64,000 nucleotides of DNA from Paraburkholderia atlantica (GTDB lineage: Bacteria > Pseudomonadota > Gammaproteobacteria > Burkholderiales > Burkholderiaceae). Positions 43,573 through 51,779 of the stretch are shown one piece after another (within the stretch, counting starts at the first letter, position 1; each line of letters opens with the position of its first letter). The stretch spans positions 1-64,000 of the forward strand of contig NZ_WHNQ01000011.1 of assembly GCF_009362785.1 (NCBI RefSeq), in the 5' to 3' direction. The notes beneath the pieces are model-generated. The model was not told the DNA's origin. It ran no database searches and worked only from the letters and a program-made list of their open reading frames with translations. A program made the translations under genes and the position numbers.

Positions 43573-43605
43573 ACAAAAAGGGTTCCGAAGTCGGAACCCT
43601 TTTTT
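43573..43605 (-). terminator. Intrinsic terminator after the tRNA
   Basis: GGGTTCCGA / TCGGAACCC (43580-43599) is flanked by T-runs. On the minus strand it is followed by TTTTTGTTTT, starting about 10 bp past the tRNA 3' end. Confidence 0.88.
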
Positions 43606-43613
43606 CGATACTT

Positions 43614-43701
43614 TGGTGGGCCGGGTGGGGTTCGAACCCACGATGTCCTTTCGGAGGTGGATTATGAGTCCACTGCCTGCAACCAACACGGCGTCCAGCC
43701 C
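43614..43701 (-). tRNA. tRNA with CAU anticodon and long variable arm (class II-like)
   Basis: An 88-nt cloverleaf with encoded CCA. The acceptor GGGCTGG pairs with CCGGCCC, the anticodon stem GTGGA/TCCAC encloses CTCATAA (anticodon CAT), and the T arm is GTGGG-TTCGAAC-CCCAC. The anticodon arm matches tRNA-Ile2 (lysidine-modified CAU) more than Met. The odd parts are a 15-nt variable region (CTCCGAAAGGACATC, a 3-bp arm with a GAAA loop), a weak D stem, and A/T instead of T/A at positions 8 and 14. The amino acid cannot be stated with certainty. Confidence 0.72.
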
Positions 43702-43704
43702 AAG

Positions 43705-43733
43705 AAAAAAGACCCGGTCGTGAAGGCCGGGCC
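43705..43733 (-). terminator. Intrinsic terminator directly abutting the tRNA 5' end
   Basis: On the minus strand GGCCCGG / CCGGGTC (7 bp, one G-U) encloses a 9-nt loop and is followed by TTTTTT (43705-43710). Only three nucleotides separate the T-run from the first base of the tRNA. Confidence 0.75.
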
Positions 43734-43753
43734 CGTTTCGTCGATTGGGCGAC

Positions 43754-43781
43754 ATACTACACGAAAAAGGGGCCTGCGCAA
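43754..43781 (-). promoter_or_regulatory. Possible promoter for the tRNA leader
   Basis: On the minus strand -35 TTGCGC (43776-43781), 16 bp, -10 TAGTAT (43754-43759). The predicted transcript starts near 43747 and would meet the terminator hairpin before the tRNA. Match quality is moderate and it overlaps the rpoD terminator. Confidence 0.4.
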
Positions 43782-43817
43782 CCGCTTCGCTTCCGCGAAA
43801 CGACCGGGCGGCCCCTT
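43764..43817 (-). terminator. Intrinsic terminator of rpoD
   Basis: AAGGGGCC (minus strand, 43810-43817) pairs with GGCCCCTT (43767-43774) across a 35-nt loop, followed by TTTTT, about 40 bp past the rpoD stop. Confidence 0.7.
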
Positions 43818-43854
43818 CTATCGCATCATGTGCGGCCAGCCGCGGCCGCCGCCG

Positions 43855-46245
43855 TCAATTCCCTTCGAGGAACGACTTCAGCTTGTCCGAACGGCTCGGA
43901 TGACGCAGCTTGCGCAGCGCCTTCGCCTCGATCTGACGAATCCGCTCACGCGTCACGTCGAACTGCTTACCGACTTCTTCGAGCGTGTGATCGGTGCTCA
44001 TCTCGATACCGAAACGCATGCGCAACACCTTCGCTTCGCGCGGCGTCAGCGAGTCGAGCACATCCTTCACGACGTCGCGCATGCTCGCGTGCAACGCCGC
44101 ATCCGCCGGAGCGACCGTGTTCGTATCTTCGATGAAGTCGCCCAGATGAGAATCGTCGTCGTCACCGATCGGCGTTTCCATCGAGATCGGCTCCTTCGCG
44201 ATCTTCATGATCTTGCGGATCTTGTCTTCCGGCATTTCCATCTTCTCGGCCAGCGTTGCCGGATCCGGTTCGAGGCCGGTTTCCTGCAGGATCTGACGCG
44301 AGATACGGTTCATCTTGTTGATCGTTTCGATCATATGAACCGGAATCCGGATCGTGCGCGCCTGGTCGGCGATCGAACGCGTAATGGCCTGACGAATCCA
44401 CCACGTAGCATACGTGGAGAACTTGTAGCCACGACGGTATTCGAACTTGTCCACCGCCTTCATCAGGCCGATGTTGCCTTCCTGAATCAGGTCGAGGAAC
44501 TGCAGACCGCGGTTCGTGTACTTCTTCGCGATCGAAATCACGAGACGCAGGTTCGCTTCGGTCATCTCGCGCTTCGCCTGACGCGCCTTCAGTTCGCCAG
44601 CCGCCATCTGACGGTTGGTTTCCTTCAGGTCCTTCAGCGGCAGCACCACACGCGCCTGCAGATCGAGCAGACGTTGCTGTTGTTCGCGGATCGCCGGAAT
44701 ATTGCGCGTGAGGATCGCGCTATACGCATGTCCCTCGGCGACGATCTTGTCGGCCCATTCGAGGTCCGTCTCGCTGCCCGGGAAACGCGCGATGAATTCC
44801 GCGCGCGGCATGCCGCATTTGTCGACCACCGTATGCAGAATCTGACGCTCGACCTGGCGCACTTCATCGACCTGCGCGCGCAGCGTGTCGCACAGGCGCT
44901 CGACGGTACGCGCGGTGAAGCGGATCGTCATCAGCTCGTTCTGGATGGTTTCCTGCGCCTTCAGGTAGGACTTGGACTTGTAGCCTTCCTTCTCGAACGC
45001 GCGACGCATCTTGTCGAACCATTCGCTGATCAACGCGAATTTTTCGAGCGACGCGCGCCGCAGCGCTTCGAGCTGCGCGGCGTTGGCCGTGGCTTGCGCC
45101 GAGCCATCGTCCTCTTCTTCGTCTTCTTCGTCCTCTTCCTCGGCTTCCTCGTCTTCGTTCTCGATCGCTTCCGCTTCCTGTGCGGAGAAGCCGTCGGCGT
45201 CTTCCGCGTCGGCGTCGATCAGACCGTCGACGAGTTCGTCGATGCGATTTTCGTCATTGGCGACGCGCTCGGCCATCGCGAGGATGTCGGCGATCGTGGT
45301 CGGGCACGCGGAGATGGCCATCACCATGTGCTTCAGGCCGTCTTCGATGCGCTTCGCGATTTCGATTTCGCCTTCGCGCGTGAGCAGCTCGACCGTACCC
45401 ATTTCGCGCATGTACATGCGCACCGGGTCGGTGGTGCGGCCAAATTCGGAGTCGACGGTGGAAAGCGCGACTTCGGCTTCCTCTTCGACTTCATCGTCCG
45501 ACGAAGCCGCGGGCGCGTTGTCGTTGAGCAGCAGCGTTTCAGCGTCCGGGGCCTGTTCGTAGACCGCGACGCCCATGTCGTTGAACGTGCTGATGATGCC
45601 TTCGATCGCCTCGGTCTCGGTGAAGTTGTCCGGCAGGTGATCGTTGATTTCAGCGTACGTAAGAAAGCCGCGCTCCTTGCCGAGCTTGATCAGCGCGCGC
45701 AGCTTGGAGCGACGCTCCTCGAGTTCCTCCACCGTGCCAGGCTGCGACGACGCGAACGCATCCTTCAGCAGCGCTTTTTCCTTTGCACGACGGTCGCGAG
45801 CCTTGACCTTTTCCACCTTGCCCGGTGCGGCGGCAGCGGTTTCTTCGGTCTGGGTTGCATCGTCATCGACGGGTACTTCATTCAGCTTTTTCGTCATGGA
45901 GTTCGCCGTACCGGCTGTAGTCTCGACCCCCGGCTGTTGGACAACAGCCGGATGAACCGTGGATACTGAAGTCACGCGCGCTGCCGCATCGTCCTCAACG
46001 GCAGCCGCTTCCCTTGCGCTTCTGACACCCGCCCGCTTGGCAGCCGGCGGTGCTACAGCTTTCGCCGCCCGAACCGGTGCGGCCTGCGCGGCCGCAGTGG
46101 TCGACGACTTCTTCCCGGCAGCTGGCGCGACGCTGACAGCAGACGTTTTTCTGGCGGATGCAGTCAGCCTGGCTTCGGTAACTTTTCCGGTGCGCTCTTT
46201 AGCGCGTGAGCCAGTTGTCTGATTTCCGCCTGTTGTCTTTGCCAT
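43855..46245 (-). CDS. rpoD: RNA polymerase primary sigma factor (sigma-70)
   Basis: This 796-residue housekeeping sigma factor has a long Ala/Lys-rich N-terminal extension (about 1-130), then region 1.1 (KLRALIKLGKERGFLTYAEI). The non-conserved domain contains a Glu/Asp-rich run near residue 370. Regions 2.3-2.4 carry YATWWIRQAITRSIADQART, and region 4.2 has TLEEVGKQFDVTRERIRQIE. It is the last gene of the rpsU-yqeY-dnaG-rpoD operon, with an extra promoter just upstream. Confidence 0.98.
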   Translation of the reverse strand: MAKTTGGNQTTGSRAKERTGKVTEARLTASARKTSAVSVAPAAGKKSSTTAAAQAAPVRAAKAVAPPAAKRAGVRSAREAAAVEDDAAARVTSVSTVHPAVVQQPGVETTAGTANSMTKKLNEVPVDDDATQTEETAAAAPGKVEKVKARDRRAKEKALLKDAFASSQPGTVEELEERRSKLRALIKLGKERGFLTYAEINDHLPDNFTETEAIEGIISTFNDMGVAVYEQAPDAETLLLNDNAPAASSDDEVEEEAEVALSTVDSEFGRTTDPVRMYMREMGTVELLTREGEIEIAKRIEDGLKHMVMAISACPTTIADILAMAERVANDENRIDELVDGLIDADAEDADGFSAQEAEAIENEDEEAEEEDEEDEEEDDGSAQATANAAQLEALRRASLEKFALISEWFDKMRRAFEKEGYKSKSYLKAQETIQNELMTIRFTARTVERLCDTLRAQVDEVRQVERQILHTVVDKCGMPRAEFIARFPGSETDLEWADKIVAEGHAYSAILTRNIPAIREQQQRLLDLQARVVLPLKDLKETNRQMAAGELKARQAKREMTEANLRLVISIAKKYTNRGLQFLDLIQEGNIGLMKAVDKFEYRRGYKFSTYATWWIRQAITRSIADQARTIRIPVHMIETINKMNRISRQILQETGLEPDPATLAEKMEMPEDKIRKIMKIAKEPISMETPIGDDDDSHLGDFIEDTNTVAPADAALHASMRDVVKDVLDSLTPREAKVLRMRFGIEMSTDHTLEEVGKQFDVTRERIRQIEAKALRKLRHPSRSDKLKSFLEGN

Positions 46246-46305
46246 CGCATCGCCTTTCGCCTTTGCTAGGAAAACCCTTGAAAAACAAACCGCTAGAAAC
46301 TTTTG

Positions 46306-46314
46306 ATTATACCA
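46306..46314 (-). promoter_or_regulatory. Extended -10 promoter upstream of rpoD
   Basis: TGGTATAAT on the minus strand lies in the 90-bp gap between dnaG and rpoD. It is a perfect -10 with the TG extension and no good -35. It would allow rpoD to be transcribed separately from the operon. Confidence 0.6.
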
Positions 46315-46335
46315 CCCGAGGTTTTGCCCTCTCCG

Positions 46336-48207
46336 CTACAGACCGAGTTGACGCTTCATGTCGGCCCGCTTCCGGTTGAGCTCCGAAAACTCGGCAAACT
46401 CTTCCGGCGTATGTCGTGACTGTCGCGAAAGCTGTTCGAGACGATCGCAATAAGCGTCGTATCGCATCTTCAAAATCGCGGCCTTCAACTCCTCGCCGAC
46501 GATTCGTTCCTGCTCGCGCCGTTCCTCGATGACGGCCGCGTCCTGCGGGTCTTTCAGCAGCAAATCCCGGACGTTTTCATCATAGTCTAGAATTTTGCGA
46601 AAGATTTCCTCGAAAGTTGGGGCGTTCGCGCCATTTCGCAAGAGATCTGACAACAACTGGAACGCCGCCGAATCGCCAAGGGCGCGCGCGTGCGTCGTCA
46701 CTTCCGCGAACAGTTCGCCGTGCCGGGTCACGGTCAGCAGCGCCTCCTCGGCCTCTTCATCGAGCATCGCGACCGTGCGCGGATACATCACCAGATTGCG
46801 CAGCGTCTTTTCCTCGATGCCGGTCACGCTGCGGCGGTCCTTGCGGGCCGGCGCCTCGCGCGCCGCGGCCGCGATCCGCGCATCGACCTCGCAAAGCGCC
46901 GCGACTTCGCTGAACGGCACATCGAGCCGGTCCGCGAACATATGCATGATCTGCGCGCGCAGCGCGTTGGCGGGCAACGCCTGCAGCAGCGGTTTCGCGT
47001 CGAACAGCGCGCGGGCTTTGCCCTCGGGCTGATCGAGTTCCTTGCCGCTCAGCACCTCGTTGAGCATGAACTGCGACAGCGGCATCGCCCGTTCGACCTG
47101 CTCGGCGAAAGCCTCCGTGCCGAACTCGCGCACGTAGCTGTCGGGATCGTGCTCGCTCGGCAGGAACAGGAAACGGATCGTCCGGTTATCGGCGGCATGC
47201 GGCAGGCACGCATCGAGCGCGCGGCGTGCGGCACGCCGGCCGGCCGCGTCGCCGTCGAAACTGAAAATGACCGTATCGGTCTGGCGCATCAGTTTCTGCA
47301 CATGAATGGGTGTGCAAGCGGTGCCGAGCGTCGCGACCGCGTTCTGGAAGCCCAATTGGGCCAGCGCAACCACGTCCATATAACCTTCGACGACCAGCAC
47401 GTAGTGCTGCTCTCGAATCGCCAGACGCGCCTCGAACAGGCCGTACAGCTCGCTGCCCTTGTTAAATAGCGGCGTTTCGGGCGAATTCAAATACTTCGGC
47501 TCGCCGCCGTCGAGCACGCGGCCGCCGAAGCCGATCACCTGCCCTTTGACATTGCGGATCGGGAACATGATCCGCTCGCGGAAGCGGTCGTAGCGGCGAT
47601 TCTGACCCTGCGCGTCGGACTTTTCGCTGACGATCACGAGACCGGCTTCGACCAGCGCGTCGTCGCGGTAGTTCGCGAACGCCGCCTCGAGGTTTTGCCA
47701 GCCTTCAGGCGCATAGCCGAGACCGAAGCGCGCGGCGATTTCGCCGGTCAGACCGCGCTTCTTCAAATATTGGATTGCGCCCGGCGCACCGCGCAGCTGC
47801 TTACGGTAGTAATCACAGGCGGTCTGCATGAGGTCGGACAGCGCCGTGGTGACGGCCTTCGACGCCGCCGGCGCATAGCCGCCACCAGCTCCTCCACCGC
47901 CATATCCGGGCGAAGGCTCGTTCGGCACGGTGAGACCCACCGATTGCGCGAGCTCGTTGACCGCTTCGGGAAACGACGCACCCACGTGTTCCATCAGGAA
48001 ACCGATGGCCGTGCCATGCGCACCGCAGCCGAAGCAGTGATAAAACTGCTTAGTCGGACTAACCGTAAACGAGGGGCTCTTCTCGTTGTGAAACGGGCAC
48101 AGCCCCATGAAGTTCGCGCCGCCCTTTTTCAGCTGCACATACCGGCCGACCACGTCGACGATATCGACGCGGTTGAGCAGGTCCTGCAGGAATGACGGTG
48201 GGATCAC
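46336..48207 (-). CDS. dnaG: DNA primase
   Basis: This 623-residue protein synthesises RNA primers for replication. The N-terminal zinc-binding domain is CPFHNEKSPSFTVSPTKQFY followed by HCFGCG; the TOPRIM core has LVVEGYMDVV and FSFDGDAAGRRAARRAL. The C-terminal helicase-binding domain completes it. The start is set at GTG 48207 because the protein then begins (V/M)IPPSFLQDLLNRVDIVDVVG, the usual DnaG N-terminus; an in-frame TTG at 48243 would add 12 residues. Confidence 0.95.
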   Translation of the reverse strand: MIPPSFLQDLLNRVDIVDVVGRYVQLKKGGANFMGLCPFHNEKSPSFTVSPTKQFYHCFGCGAHGTAIGFLMEHVGASFPEAVNELAQSVGLTVPNEPSPGYGGGGAGGGYAPAASKAVTTALSDLMQTACDYYRKQLRGAPGAIQYLKKRGLTGEIAARFGLGYAPEGWQNLEAAFANYRDDALVEAGLVIVSEKSDAQGQNRRYDRFRERIMFPIRNVKGQVIGFGGRVLDGGEPKYLNSPETPLFNKGSELYGLFEARLAIREQHYVLVVEGYMDVVALAQLGFQNAVATLGTACTPIHVQKLMRQTDTVIFSFDGDAAGRRAARRALDACLPHAADNRTIRFLFLPSEHDPDSYVREFGTEAFAEQVERAMPLSQFMLNEVLSGKELDQPEGKARALFDAKPLLQALPANALRAQIMHMFADRLDVPFSEVAALCEVDARIAAAAREAPARKDRRSVTGIEEKTLRNLVMYPRTVAMLDEEAEEALLTVTRHGELFAEVTTHARALGDSAAFQLLSDLLRNGANAPTFEEIFRKILDYDENVRDLLLKDPQDAAVIEERREQERIVGEELKAAILKMRYDAYCDRLEQLSRQSRHTPEEFAEFSELNRKRADMKRQLGL

Positions 48208-48327
48208 AGTAAATGACGCTGCCTTGAAAGCTTCAAAATCCAAGCCCGAAGTCCGGGCTCGACACCGCGACCAAGCCCCGCGCCTCTCCGTCTGGAGGAG
48301 GCGCGCGGCCCGGACAATTCGACAGGG

Positions 48328-48777
48328 TTACTTCGCGAGCGCGGCCTTGACCTGCGCGGAGACGGCGGTCATGTCCGCGCGACCGGCCAGCTTCGGCTTC
48401 AGCACGCCCATCACCTTGCCCATGTCCTGCGGTCCGGCAGCGCCGGTTTGCGCGACCGCCGCCTGCACTTCGGCAACGATTTCCGCTTCGGACATCTGCT
48501 CAGGCATATATGCGGAAAGAATCGCCAGTTCGGCCTTTTCCTTGTCTGCGAGATCCGTGCGCCCGGCGGCCTCGAACTGGCTGATCGAATCCTTGCGCTG
48601 CTTGATCATCTTGTCGACCACGGCGGTTATGCCGGTATCGTCGAGCGTGACCCGCTCATCGACTTCACGCTGCTTGATCGCGGCGAGCAGCAGGCGGATC
48701 GTACCGAGACGCTCGGTCTCGCGCGCCCGCATGGCAGCTTTCATATCGTCGTTGATCCGGTCCTTGAGACTCATCAC
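48328..48777 (-). CDS. yqeY: GatB/YqeY domain-containing protein
   Basis: This 149-residue protein begins MSLKDRINDDMKAAMRARET and has RLLLAAIKQREVDER and PEQMSEAEIVAEVQAAV, the YqeY family pattern. It resembles the C-terminal domain of the GatB amidotransferase subunit and may bind tRNA, though its role is not settled. It lies between rpsU and dnaG, its conserved position. Confidence 0.94.
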   Translation of the reverse strand: MMSLKDRINDDMKAAMRARETERLGTIRLLLAAIKQREVDERVTLDDTGITAVVDKMIKQRKDSISQFEAAGRTDLADKEKAELAILSAYMPEQMSEAEIVAEVQAAVAQTGAAGPQDMGKVMGVLKPKLAGRADMTAVSAQVKAALAK

Positions 48778-48846
48778 TCACCTGAATTGCGTTGAAAAGT
48801 TGAAAAACCGGCCGGTCGATGGCGGCGATACCGCCACATCAGCACG

Positions 48847-48880
48847 AAAACCCGCTTGGGACTTCTTCCTCAAGCGGGTT
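48847..48880 (-). terminator. Hairpin between rpsU and yqeY
   Basis: AACCCGCTTG / CAAGCGGGTT with a 12-nt loop is followed on the minus strand by TTTT. It probably attenuates read-through from the highly expressed rpsU into yqeY-dnaG-rpoD, as in the E. coli operon. Confidence 0.65.
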
Positions 48881-49008
48881 GGCGCGATTTGCGTAGTGGA
48901 TGCGACCCTGCCGGCTGGCCCGATGGGCCGGTTTTGCCGTGATGGCACCTGTCGTGCCCCCATCGGCTTCGATGCTGCCGCGCTGCATACAGCGGGGCAA
49001 CGCCAGAA

Positions 49009-49221
49009 TCAGTAGAGCTTTTTTGGCAGCATCTGGCCACGCAGACGCTTGAAATGACGCTTCACCGCCGCCGCTTTCTTGCGCTTGCGTTCGGCTGTGG
49101 GTTTCTCGTAAAACTCGCGAGCGCGAAGTTCCGTCAGTAAGCCGTTTTTCTCCATGGTGCGCTTGAAACGGCGCATGGCGACTTCGAACGGCTCATTGTC
49201 TTTTACGCGGATGGTCGTCAT
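49009..49221 (-). CDS. rpsU: 30S ribosomal protein S21
   Basis: This 70-residue basic protein reads TTIRVKDNEPFEVAMRRFKR near the start and ends in a Lys/Arg-rich KRKKAAAVKRHFKRLRGQML, diagnostic of bS21. It is the first gene of the macromolecular synthesis operon. Confidence 0.97.
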   Translation of the reverse strand: MTTIRVKDNEPFEVAMRRFKRTMEKNGLLTELRAREFYEKPTAERKRKKAAAVKRHFKRLRGQMLPKKLY

Positions 49222-49253
49222 TTTTCAATAACGGAACTTTGTAAAGGTTCAGG

Positions 49254-49262
49254 AGTATAGCA
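49254..49262 (-). promoter_or_regulatory. Extended -10 promoter of the rpsU operon
   Basis: TGCTATACT on the minus strand, 33 bp upstream of the rpsU ATG, is an extended -10. No strong -35 was found. Confidence 0.5.
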
Positions 49263-49289
49263 GAGCTTTCTCACAAAGCCATGGCGCCG

Positions 49290-50507
49290 TCAAGCCCCCC
49301 GGGCATATTCGGCGGCGGCCTCCCCCGCCGCGACACCCGACGCCCACGCCCACTGGAAATTGTAGCCGCCGAGCCAGCCGGTCACGTCGACCGCCTCGCC
49401 GATGAAGTAGAGGCCCGGCACCCGCGCGCTCATCATCGTCGTCGATGACAAACCGCGTGTATCGACGCCGCCGCGTGTCACTTCGGCCTTGCGATAGCCC
49501 TCGGTGCCGTTCGGCGTGAGCGTCCAGCGCGACAGCGCCTCACCGATGCGGCGCAACGACTTGTCCGGCAGATCGGCGACGCGGGCCTCGGCGGCCACCT
49601 GATGGGTGTCGAGCCACACGTGCGCGAGCCGCTGCGGCACCCATTCCGACAGCAGATTGGCGATCTGCCGCTTCATACCGTTTTTCGCGTCGATCAGCGC
49701 GGCCGCGGCGTCGCGCTCCGGCAGCAGATTGATGTGAATCGGCTCGCCGGGCTGCCAGTAGCTCGATATCTGCAGCACGCCCGGGCCCGACAGGCCGCGG
49801 TGCGTGAGCAACAGATCTTCGGTGAACTCCGCGCCGGTCTTCTTATTGCCGGTCGACAGCTGGACTTCGAGCGACACGCCCGACAGCGCCGCAAACGGCT
49901 CCCAGTCGGCGGGCGCGAAGGTCAGCGGCACCAGCGCGGGGCGGGTATCGATCAGCTTGTGGCCGAACTGCTTGGCGATCCGGTACGCGAAATCGGTCGC
50001 GCCGATCTTTGGGATCGACAAACCGCCCGTCGCGATCACGAGCGCACGGGCGGCGATCGTGCCCGCCGTCGTGCCGAGCAGGAACCGCCCTTCGGCGTCC
50101 TGGCGAACTTCTTCGACGGACAACGGCGTGCGCCATGCAACGCCACCGGCGTCGCACTCGTTTTTAAGCACGTCGATGACCGCATCGCTCGACTGGTCGC
50201 AAAACAGCTGGCCCTTATGCTTCTCATGCCATGTCACGCGATGCTGCTTCAGCAGCGCCATGAAGTCGCGCGGCGTATAGCGTGCAAGCGCCGAGCGGCA
50301 AAAATGCGGATTCGCCGACAGATAATTGGCCGGCCCCGCATACAGATTCGTGAAGTTGCAGCGGCCACCACCAGAAATGCGGATTTTTTCCGCGAGACGT
50401 TGCGAGTGGTCGATCAGCGCCACACGCCGGCCGACTTGACCGGCCACGGCCGCGCACATCATTCCGGCCGCGCCCGCGCCGATCACCGCGATATCGAAGG
50501 ATTCCAT
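49290..50507 (-). CDS. BaiN/HI0933-like flavoprotein, NAD(P)/FAD-dependent oxidoreductase
   Basis: This 405-residue protein starts FDIAVIGAGAAGMMCAAVAG, a dinucleotide-binding Rossmann motif, and has SGGGRCNFTN, characteristic of the HI0933/BaiN family. It also has ALVIATGGLSIPKIGATDF and a C-terminal FAD motif, LYFIGEAVDVTGWLGGYNFQ followed by WAWASG. The start at 50507 gives the standard N-terminus. The reaction is not known for most members. It diverges from tsaD. Confidence 0.9.
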   Translation of the reverse strand: MESFDIAVIGAGAAGMMCAAVAGQVGRRVALIDHSQRLAEKIRISGGGRCNFTNLYAGPANYLSANPHFCRSALARYTPRDFMALLKQHRVTWHEKHKGQLFCDQSSDAVIDVLKNECDAGGVAWRTPLSVEEVRQDAEGRFLLGTTAGTIAARALVIATGGLSIPKIGATDFAYRIAKQFGHKLIDTRPALVPLTFAPADWEPFAALSGVSLEVQLSTGNKKTGAEFTEDLLLTHRGLSGPGVLQISSYWQPGEPIHINLLPERDAAAALIDAKNGMKRQIANLLSEWVPQRLAHVWLDTHQVAAEARVADLPDKSLRRIGEALSRWTLTPNGTEGYRKAEVTRGGVDTRGLSSTTMMSARVPGLYFIGEAVDVTGWLGGYNFQWAWASGVAAGEAAAEYARGA

Positions 50508-50583
50508 GGGGCCGCATTGTACCTGCCGGGCCCTCGCGCCCATGCCCGCGACTTGCCGACCGCCAGCGGCTGCTTGTCCGCGC

Positions 50584-50592
50584 TGGTATACT
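50584..50592 (+). promoter_or_regulatory. Extended -10 promoter of tsaD
   Basis: TGGTATACT lies about 60 bp before the tsaD ATG in the divergent region with the BaiN-like gene. It is a TGn-extended -10 without an obvious -35. Confidence 0.45.
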
Positions 50593-50652
50593 TTGAGGCT
50601 TACCTTTTACTTTCGGACGCGCGTCGCGCGCGCCCGTCTCAAGCGATTCATC

Positions 50653-51681
50653 ATGCTCGTTCTCGGCATCGAAAGCTCCTGCGACGAAACCGGTCTCGCG
50701 CTCTACGACACGGAGCGCGGCCTGCTCGCGCACGCGCTGCATTCGCAGATTGCGATGCACCGGGAGTACGGCGGCGTCGTGCCGGAGCTTGCATCGCGCG
50801 ACCATATCCGCCGCGCGCTGCCGTTGCTCGAAGAGGTGATGGAGCGCGCCGGCGTCGCGCGCGGCGACATCGACGCGATCGCTTACACGCAAGGGCCCGG
50901 GCTCGCGGGCGCGCTGTTGGTCGGCGCGAGCGTCGCCAATTCTCTGGCGATGGCGTGGAACAAGCCGACCGTCGGCATTCACCATCTCGAAGGGCATCTG
51001 CTGTCGCCGCTGCTCGTCGACGAGCCGCCGCCGTTCCCGTTCGTCGCGCTGCTGGTATCGGGCGGCCATACGCAGCTGATGCGCGTGACGGACGTGGGCG
51101 TCTACGAGACGCTCGGCGAAACGCTCGACGATGCCGCGGGCGAAGCCTTCGACAAAACCGCCAAGCTGCTGGGCCTCGGCTATCCGGGCGGCCCGGAAGT
51201 CTCGCGCATGGCCGAGTTCGGCACCCCCGGCGCAGTCGTGCTGCCGCGCCCGATGCTGCATTCCGGCGACCTCGATTTCAGCTTCAGCGGCCTGAAGACC
51301 GCCGTGCTCACGCACGCAAACCGGCTGGGCGGCGCAAACATCTGCGAGCAGGCCAAGGCCGACCTCGCGCGCGGTTTCGTCGATGCCGCCGTCGAAGTGC
51401 TGGCCGCGAAATCGCTTGCGGCGCTCAAGCGCACGAAGCTGAACCGGCTGGTGGTGGCGGGCGGCGTCGGCGCGAACCGGCAGTTGCGCGAAGCGCTGTC
51501 GGCCGCCGCGCAGAAGCGCAATTTTTACGTGCACTATCCCGACCTGTCGCTGTGCACGGACAATGGGGCGATGATCGCGCTGGCCGGCGCGCTGCGCCTG
51601 CAACGCTGGCCCGAACAGGCCGTCAACGACTACGCGTTCACCGTGAAGCCGCGTTGGGATCTGACGTCGCTCGCGCACTGA
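50653..51681 (+). CDS. tsaD: tRNA N6-adenosine threonylcarbamoyltransferase TsaD
   Basis: This 342-residue ASKHA-fold protein is essential for the t6A37 modification of ANN-decoding tRNAs. It has VLGIESSCDETGLALYD, the metal-binding IHHLEGH, VSGGHTQL, DLDFSFSGLKTAV and the C-terminal PDLSLCTDNGAMIALAG. The start at 50653 gives the canonical MLVLGIESSCD N-terminus. It is followed closely by a terminator. Confidence 0.97.
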   Translation: MLVLGIESSCDETGLALYDTERGLLAHALHSQIAMHREYGGVVPELASRDHIRRALPLLEEVMERAGVARGDIDAIAYTQGPGLAGALLVGASVANSLAMAWNKPTVGIHHLEGHLLSPLLVDEPPPFPFVALLVSGGHTQLMRVTDVGVYETLGETLDDAAGEAFDKTAKLLGLGYPGGPEVSRMAEFGTPGAVVLPRPMLHSGDLDFSFSGLKTAVLTHANRLGGANICEQAKADLARGFVDAAVEVLAAKSLAALKRTKLNRLVVAGGVGANRQLREALSAAAQKRNFYVHYPDLSLCTDNGAMIALAGALRLQRWPEQAVNDYAFTVKPRWDLTSLAH

Positions 51682-51700
51682 ACCGCCGCCGCAAGACGAT

Positions 51701-51729
51701 AAAAAAGCCGCTTTAAAAGCGGCTTTTTT
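51701..51729. terminator. Bidirectional terminator between tsaD and folE2
   Basis: AAAAAAGCCGCTT and AAGCGGCTTTTTT form a perfect stem with A- and T-runs on both sides, suiting both convergent genes. Confidence 0.92.
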
Positions 51730-51779
51730 GTGGGTTCAATGCTTTCTCAACGAAACGGCGTGGAGCGGCACAGAACGTA

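Noticed and set aside
43396..43755. 119-residue minus-strand frame spanning the tRNA
   Set aside because: It reads through a tRNA and two terminators, so it cannot be a normal gene.
43657..45969. 770-residue plus-strand open frame
   Set aside because: It is the antisense of rpoD and also crosses the tRNA. Long antisense frames arise from the GC3 bias; it has no ribosome site or recognisable domain.
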